Of a stretch of 10,623 nt of DNA, positions 6,181-10,623 are shown in pieces; positions within the stretch are counted from its first letter, which is position 1; each line of letters starts with the position of its first letter. The DNA lies in the NCBI GenBank assembly GCA_016932375.1, contig JAFGDA010000161.1:1-10623 (forward strand), written 5' to 3'. A model generated the notes under the pieces. That model made no database searches and was not told the DNA's origin. It saw nothing but the letters and a program-made list of their open reading frames with translations. The DNA comes from Actinomycetota bacterium. Its GTDB lineage: Bacteria > Actinomycetota > Humimicrobiia > Humimicrobiales > Humimicrobiaceae. Both the position numbers and the translations under genes were made by a program.

Positions 6181-7197
6181 ATGCCAAAGAATATCAGGTT
6201 GAAAAAACGTGGGGAGGTTTTGTCTCCTGTGAAACAGAAAATTAATCTTGAATTTACCGGGGGCCATTCCGTTGCTGAGCTTCTGGGGGACCGTGATGAG
6301 CTCATAAAGATGGTCGAGCGTAAATATAATGTAGAAGTATTTGTCTTAGGGAATGAGATGGAAATACTTGGCAAGAGTGGCAATGTCAGGGAAGTCTCAA
6401 AGCTGATCAGGGAACTTGCCCTGCAGATAAATCTTGGCCAGGCACTGAATACACAAAAAGTCAGCGATTCGATCAAGATTATGAAAAGCAGGTCAGGGCT
6501 CGAGCCGCATGAAATTTTTGAAGATAAGATAATAGTTAATTCCGGGAAGAAGATTAAACCCCGTACGGAAGGGCAGAAAAAATATATCGATGCAATAAAA
6601 GATAACACCATTATATTCGGGATCGGTCCGGCCGGGACCGGGAAAACTTATCTTGCGCTCGCAATGGCTGTCGAAGCCTTAAAAGAAGATAAGATAGGAA
6701 GGATAATACTGGTAAAACCTGTAGTGGAAGCGGGAGAGAAGCTCGGGTTCCTGCCCGGAGACATATACGACAAGGTAAATCCTTACCTCAGGCCCCTGTA
6801 TGATGCACTTTACGAGATGCTTGATATAGAGAAATTCCAGAAGTATATGGATATGGGTATAATAGAAGTGGTTCCTCTTGCATACATGAGAGGCCGGACA
6901 TTGAATGATTCTTTTATTGTCCTGGATGAGGCACAGAATACCTCACCGGAACAGATGAAGATGTTTCTTACAAGGCTGGGCTTTGGTTCAAAGATGGTTA
7001 TAACCGGTGATATAACACAGATAGACCTTCCGCAGGACCGGAAGTCGGGACTGGTCCTCGTAAGGGAAATTTTAGAAGGAATTGAAGGAATCGAGTTTTC
7101 TTTCCTCACTTCACTCGATGTTGTGAGGCATGAGCTGGTACAAAAGATAGTTGATGCCTATAAGATTTTCGATGACAGGGAAAATACAGGTCAATAA
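6181..7197 (+). CDS. phoH: PhoH-family P-loop ATPase (PhoH-like protein)
   Basis: PhoH-like proteins are cytoplasmic ATPases predicted to act on RNA. They are usually encoded next to ybeY, which suggests a role in rRNA or RNA processing, but the biochemical role is not well established. The 338 residues contain an N-terminal KH-like region (about 20-90) and then the P-loop domain. Walker A is GPAGTGKT at 149-156 and Walker B is FIVLDEAQN at 245-253. Further conserved stretches are KPVVEAGEKLGFLPGD and VITGDITQIDLP. The ATG is preceded by a run of A with no Shine-Dalgarno sequence, and an in-frame stop lies nine codons upstream with no other start codon between. The stop is 11-23 bases before the next gene, so the two are very probably co-transcribed. 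Confidence 0.93.
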   Translation: MPKNIRLKKRGEVLSPVKQKINLEFTGGHSVAELLGDRDELIKMVERKYNVEVFVLGNEMEILGKSGNVREVSKLIRELALQINLGQALNTQKVSDSIKIMKSRSGLEPHEIFEDKIIVNSGKKIKPRTEGQKKYIDAIKDNTIIFGIGPAGTGKTYLALAMAVEALKEDKIGRIILVKPVVEAGEKLGFLPGDIYDKVNPYLRPLYDALYEMLDIEKFQKYMDMGIIEVVPLAYMRGRTLNDSFIVLDEAQNTSPEQMKMFLTRLGFGSKMVITGDITQIDLPQDRKSGLVLVREILEGIEGIEFSFLTSLDVVRHELVQKIVDAYKIFDDRENTGQ

Positions 7198-7220
7198 TAT
7201 TATATGTATTGCGCGGTCTG

Positions 7221-9425
7221 ATGATGTCAAAAAATGGTAAAAACCTGGAAAAATTTGAATCCGGAAAAGAAATAGGAAAATTAAGGGATTTTTTCATAAA
7301 GTACTTTTCGCCCGGAAGGAAATTTGCCCAGAGGTTATATATATTTATAATAACTCTCGGACTCATAGTTGGGTTCCTTGCATACAGCTATTCGCCGGAT
7401 ATTGGAATAGAGCTGGGAAGACCCAGCCCGAGGACCATTAAAGCCAACAAGGGAATTGAATTTGAGGATACTTTAAAGACGGAAGAAGAGAGGAACAAAA
7501 ACGAGGCCGAGGTAGAAGATGTATATGCATATGACATCGATGTATTAAATGGTGAAGAAGGTGCCCTCTACCAGGTCAGATACTTTTACATGCTGGCAGG
7601 TGTTGTACAGAAGAAAGACGATAAGTCAGCGGAAGAAAAAATCGACTACCTGACCAATCTTCTGGGCAATGAATATCCTGAATTCATAATTGAAGCAGTC
7701 CTGAAATTACCCCCGGAAGAACTGAATATGCTCATGGAAAAGACCCTGGGTATTTCCCGGGAGATAATGAAAGAAGAGATAAAGCCTACCAGGCTGGATT
7801 TCGCAAGGAGTGAGGCGGCCTCAATGGTTGAGCTTGATAAAGACCTTTCTCCTGCTGGTGCGAGCATTGTTAATGCGGTACTGCAGAAAAATATACAGCC
7901 AACAGCGGTCTTTAATCCAGGAGCTACTGAAAAAGCCCGTAAGGAAGCAAGGGAAAATACTCCTCCTTACATGGTCACCATACCGGAAGGCCAGACGATA
8001 GTATTTGAGGGAGAAATAGTAAACGAAAACGATATCCTGATATTAACAAAACTCGGCCTTCTCCAGCGTGAATTTAACTGGACCAGGCTGCTGTATATAT
8101 TGTTTATATGTTCCATTACACTTTTCCTGTTTGGTTTCTATCTTTTTAAGTATAACAGGGATATTTACGAAAACATAAAAAAAGTGCTTATAAATGCCCT
8201 TATGCTGGTTTTATTTACCGGCATAATAAGGGCGCTGACAGTACTTTCATCTGTACATCTTAATTTTTGGAATTATCTTTTCCCTGTTATGGCGGTGTCA
8301 CTGATAAGCACAATATTGTTTAATGCAAGAATAGGGATAATGCTGACTCTCTGTCTGGGAATATTTGCCGGGATCGCCACGGATTTTGATTACAGTATCA
8401 CTGTTGCCTACATACTTGGCGGTATTTTTTCCACCTATATGGTTTCGAAAGCGTCCCAGAGATCAGAAGTCATGAGGGCAGGTTTTATCAGTTCACTGGT
8501 TCTTGCATTTTTATTTCTTACAGTCAACCTTATTGGAGGTGAGGTGAGGACTGTCGTCCTTTATACGGTAATGGGACTGGTAAACGGGATTTTCAGTGCT
8601 ATTATAGCAATAGGGCTGCTGCCCTTTATTGAATCCACTTTCAATATTGCAACTGCCATGAGGCTTCTGGAACTGTCGCACACGGACCAGCCGCTGCTTA
8701 AGAAGCTGCTTATCAATGCACCGGGGACATACAACCACTCACTCCTGGTGGGGCATCTTGCGGAAAATGCAGCAAAAGCAATTGGTGCGGACTCGCTTCT
8801 TGTCAAAGTTGCCGCGCTGTACCATGATCTTGGTAAAATGAAAAGGCCGGAATATTTTTATGAAAACCAGGGGGAAATTGAAAATGTGCATGACAGGTTG
8901 AACCCTTCCATGAGCAGGAACATAATTGCCAGCCATATAAAGGACGGTGTAGATATGGCTATCAGGGCAAAAATACCAAAGAAAGTGCTTAATGTGATTT
9001 CACAGCATCATGGAAATTCACTGATATCATATTTTTATGAAAAACAAAAGGGTAAGGAATCCGGCTCAAATGGTTCAATCAATGGTTTAAAGGGACATTT
9101 CAGGTATCCTGCAAGAAGGCCGCAGAGCAGGGAAGCTGTTGTGCTTATGCTGGCTGATTCTTCAGAAGCCGCTGTAAGGTCAATAGACAATATGACTCCA
9201 AAAAAAATTGAGCAGATGGTAAATGATATAGTAAGCAACCGGATTGAAGATGGCCAGTTTATTGAATCAAATATCACTCTTAAGGAAATAGATACGATAA
9301 GGAAGTCCCTCATAGACGGATTAATTTCCATCTACCATTCAAGGATTTCCTATACAGAAGATGAGACAAACAAAAACCTCGTAAAATTTTCTGCCGGAAA
9401 TAAATTAAAAAGCGGGGAGCAGTAA
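7221..9425 (+). CDS. 7TM-HD membrane phosphodiesterase, PgpH-like (YqfF family)
   Basis: Characterised relatives (PgpH of Listeria) hydrolyse the second messenger c-di-AMP at the membrane; the same activity is inferred here. From the ATG at 7221 the protein has 734 residues. A first membrane segment (about 38-57) is followed by an extracytoplasmic 7TMR-HDED region (about 60-285). Seven hydrophobic helices span about 289-470, and a cytoplasmic HD domain follows. Metal-site residues visible are H506 (YNHSLLVGH), the HD pair H535-D536 in ALYHDLGK, H596-H597 in QHHG, and the later MLADSSEAAVRS. The frame is open from a TTG at 7209, but that start, like ATG 7221 and ATG 7224, lacks a clear ribosome binding site; an ATG was preferred. 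The position between phoH and ybeY is the same as in Firmicutes. Confidence 0.92.
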   Translation: MMSKNGKNLEKFESGKEIGKLRDFFIKYFSPGRKFAQRLYIFIITLGLIVGFLAYSYSPDIGIELGRPSPRTIKANKGIEFEDTLKTEEERNKNEAEVEDVYAYDIDVLNGEEGALYQVRYFYMLAGVVQKKDDKSAEEKIDYLTNLLGNEYPEFIIEAVLKLPPEELNMLMEKTLGISREIMKEEIKPTRLDFARSEAASMVELDKDLSPAGASIVNAVLQKNIQPTAVFNPGATEKARKEARENTPPYMVTIPEGQTIVFEGEIVNENDILILTKLGLLQREFNWTRLLYILFICSITLFLFGFYLFKYNRDIYENIKKVLINALMLVLFTGIIRALTVLSSVHLNFWNYLFPVMAVSLISTILFNARIGIMLTLCLGIFAGIATDFDYSITVAYILGGIFSTYMVSKASQRSEVMRAGFISSLVLAFLFLTVNLIGGEVRTVVLYTVMGLVNGIFSAIIAIGLLPFIESTFNIATAMRLLELSHTDQPLLKKLLINAPGTYNHSLLVGHLAENAAKAIGADSLLVKVAALYHDLGKMKRPEYFYENQGEIENVHDRLNPSMSRNIIASHIKDGVDMAIRAKIPKKVLNVISQHHGNSLISYFYEKQKGKESGSNGSINGLKGHFRYPARRPQSREAVVLMLADSSEAAVRSIDNMTPKKIEQMVNDIVSNRIEDGQFIESNITLKEIDTIRKSLIDGLISIYHSRISYTEDETNKNLVKFSAGNKLKSGEQ

Positions 9426-9510
9426 ACTGGAAAGCATCGGGTGCAGCTGCAGATTAACTTTGAGTTGAAGGCTGTTCGTTGTAATATAAATTTTTTAAGG
9501 ATTTTAAGGC

Positions 9511-9987
9511 ATGATAGTAAACCTGTTTGACAACCGGAAACAGGAAGAGGAAAAGCTAAAATTTGACCTGGGTGTTATAAGGGAAGTTTCATATTATCTT
9601 GCCAGTAAATTCGAGAAGGATGACCGTGTCGAACTAAACATAATATTTACCGGCAGTGACCATATCCGTCAGCTTAACAAGGAATACAGGGGAATTGACA
9701 AACCAACGGATGTACTTTCTTTCTCTTATCTTTCCGAAATGGATACGCAGAATTCTGCCTTAAGTATTTTTACTGCAGGGGAAATAATCATATGCCCCGA
9801 GGCTGCCTGTGATAATTCAAAAAAAATTGGTAAGAACTGGAATGTTTTACTGGAGATCATATATCTTATAATACATGGAATGCTGCATATTTATGACTAC
9901 CATCATTCGACAGAGAAAGATAGGATAAACATGGAACGTATGCAGCAGGGTCTTTTAAATGATGTGAGAAACACATTCAGGATTTGA
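9511..9987 (+). CDS. ybeY: Endoribonuclease YbeY (rRNA maturation factor)
   Basis: YbeY is a zinc-dependent single-strand endoribonuclease involved in 16S rRNA 3' maturation and ribosome quality control. The 158 residues include IRQLNKEYRGIDKPTDVLSF (about 52-71), the GEIIICPE strand, and the metal site at 122-132. That site reads HGMLHIYDYHH. The family consensus is HGxLHLxGYDH, so the three zinc-binding histidines (122, 126, 132) are kept, while the usual Gly and Asp are Asp129 and His131. The ATG has AAGGA about 9 bases upstream. An 85-base gap separates it from the 7TM-HD gene; TTGAGT/TAATAT-like hexamers there are too weak to call a promoter. Confidence 0.92.
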   Translation: MIVNLFDNRKQEEEKLKFDLGVIREVSYYLASKFEKDDRVELNIIFTGSDHIRQLNKEYRGIDKPTDVLSFSYLSEMDTQNSALSIFTAGEIIICPEAACDNSKKIGKNWNVLLEIIYLIIHGMLHIYDYHHSTEKDRINMERMQQGLLNDVRNTFRI

Positions 9988-10051
9988 CCTAACTGCCACC
10001 CTGCCTGTATCCATGCATATCCACGACAAGAAATCTGTGGAAACCTTCTTG

Positions 10052-10093
10052 ACATATATTGTAAAATTTACAATAGGTGTATTTTTTTATTTT
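10052..10093 (+). terminator. Possible intrinsic terminator or operator palindrome between ybeY and the GNAT gene
   Basis: The core is the perfect palindrome ATTGTAAAATTTACAAT (10058-10074). As RNA it can extend outward to 10052-10064 paired with 10068-10080, twelve pairs (one G-U) and one A-G mismatch around an AAU loop. It is followed by A and seven U (10082-10088), then UUUU. That fits an intrinsic terminator, though the stem is AU-rich. The U-run ends only 18-23 bases before the GNAT start, leaving no room for a separate promoter. The same palindrome could therefore be an operator: TACAAT at 10069-10074 is -10-like, and TTGACA at 10049-10054 is a perfect -35 hexamer but badly spaced from it. 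Confidence 0.5.
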
Positions 10094-10110
10094 AATCCGG
10101 CCAGCCCGAT

Positions 10111-10590
10111 ATGAAGGATTTTACAGTAGCAGAAATAACCTGTTTTGACCCGGTGCTCCTAAATGACCTGAAAGAGCTTGAAGTAAGAAATCTTGGCAGT
10201 GATGCTGCCATAAACCAGTGGGTTATCCCGGTAATAATAAGATACGGCAAGTTCATGGTAGTCCGGAGGACAGGAGACTCAAGAATAGCAGGTGTCTGCC
10301 AGGTCCTCCGCAGTTTTGATGAATGTAAAAAGGCTTTTATTCATTCATTCTATGTGGATAAGGGGTTCAGGAGGAAAGGCATAGGGAAATTATTACTTGA
10401 AAAGATGCTTGAAATTTTACAATCCTGTGGATTCGAAAGCGTGGAACTGACTGTAGATCCTTCCAATACCGCTGCAGTTAGATTATATAGTAGTTCCGGT
10501 TTTAAGAAAGCAGGGTCACGTAAGGATGAATACGGGAGGGGTATTGACCGGTACCTCATGAGATTTGAAATAAAGGAAAATTTTTATTAA
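10111..10590 (+). CDS. GNAT-family N-acetyltransferase, RimI-like
   Basis: The 159-residue protein is a single GNAT domain that should transfer an acetyl group from acetyl-CoA to an amine. Motif A with the acetyl-CoA pyrophosphate loop is visible as FYVDKGFRRKGIGKLLLEKM, with RRKGIG at 87-92. Next come ESVELTVDPSNTAAVRLYSS and GFKKAGSRKDEYG (motif B), and the end RYLMRFEI resembles RimI-type enzymes. The N-terminal segment with VIPVIIRYGKFMVVRR also resembles RimI-like proteins. The acceptor cannot be deduced: ribosomal-protein N-termini, other proteins and small molecules are all possible. No Shine-Dalgarno sequence precedes the ATG, and an in-frame TAA six codons upstream excludes extension. 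It follows ybeY after 123 bases containing a palindrome or terminator-like hairpin, so co-transcription is unclear. Confidence 0.85.
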   Translation: MKDFTVAEITCFDPVLLNDLKELEVRNLGSDAAINQWVIPVIIRYGKFMVVRRTGDSRIAGVCQVLRSFDECKKAFIHSFYVDKGFRRKGIGKLLLEKMLEILQSCGFESVELTVDPSNTAAVRLYSSSGFKKAGSRKDEYGRGIDRYLMRFEIKENFY

Positions 10591-10599
10591 AAAGGCAGG

Positions 10600-10623
10600 G
10601 TGATTAAAACGTTAACCAGGGAA
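10600..10623 (+). CDS. Possible first eight codons of the next gene
   Basis: A GTG at 10600 opens a frame (V/M-IKTLTRE) that runs to the window end. AAAAAGG lies just upstream with a short spacer of four bases, and the gap to the GNAT stop is nine bases. This is too little to identify a product or to be sure it is a gene. Confidence 0.25.

Noticed and set aside
6042..6611. Open frame on the minus strand opposite the HIT gene and phoH
   Set aside because: It spans two real genes in antisense, with a Ser/Phe-rich composition and no recognisable domain.
9426..9510. Promoter for ybeY (TTGAGT and TAATAT-like hexamers)
   Set aside because: Both hexamers match at only four positions and the gap is short; read-through from the upstream gene explains expression equally well.
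10021..10040. Hairpin CCAC...GTGG after ybeY
   Set aside because: Only four or five pairs around a large loop with no U-run; too weak for a terminator.
10049..10077. Consensus TTGACA as a promoter with 17-base spacing
   Set aside because: The hexamer at that spacing is AATAGG, a poor -10; the better TACAAT is only 14 bases away, so a standard promoter cannot be claimed.

Overview
The window is 10.6 kb of bacterial chromosome with AT-leaning base composition and heavy use of AGG/AGA arginine and ATA isoleucine codons. It is almost entirely housekeeping: one partial leftward gene at the left edge and nine complete rightward genes. I see no insertion sequence, phage gene, CRISPR array, tRNA or rRNA. 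The order hrcA-dnaJ-rsmE-(mtaB)-HIT-phoH-(HD phosphodiesterase)-ybeY matches the hrcA-dnaJ2-rsmE-HIT-phoH-ybeY block known from Actinobacteria. The inserted 7TM-HD gene between phoH and ybeY is arranged as in Firmicutes. The DnaJ resembles the short-loop actinobacterial DnaJ2 type. My inference is an AT-rich, deep-branching actinobacterial or Clostridia-like Gram-positive-type lineage; the sequence alone does not settle which.

Left region (1-950, minus strand): a nearly complete thiamine pyrophosphokinase gene (thiN, last few codons outside the window) is preceded by a clear TPP riboswitch. An intrinsic terminator follows the aptamer, and a 13-position antiterminator pairing (12 pairs, one mismatch) can be traced between aptamer and terminator. 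A good sigma-A-like promoter lies upstream. Product sensing should switch off the gene that makes the product.

Centre (950-5663, plus strand): hrcA (heat-shock repressor) is followed, after a 275-base gap with unusual 26-base-period repeats and a plausible promoter, by dnaJ, rsmE (16S rRNA m3U methyltransferase) and mtaB (tRNA ms2t6A methylthiotransferase with a 45-residue insertion). grpE and dnaK are absent and no CIRCE operator is visible.

Right region (5664-10623, plus strand): a HIT-family nucleotide hydrolase, PhoH ATPase, a PgpH-like 7TM-HD protein (probable c-di-AMP phosphodiesterase), YbeY endoribonuclease and a RimI-like GNAT acetyltransferase follow. A promoter-like sequence precedes the HIT gene, and a palindrome that can fold as a terminator or act as an operator lies just before the GNAT gene. 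The rightward genes centre on protein folding, rRNA/tRNA modification and RNA maturation.

I found no new multi-gene system. The most interesting items are regulatory (the TPP switch, the repeats before hrcA, dnaJ and the HIT gene, and the palindrome before the GNAT gene) and two protein variants (the MtaB insertion and the YbeY metal-site motif).
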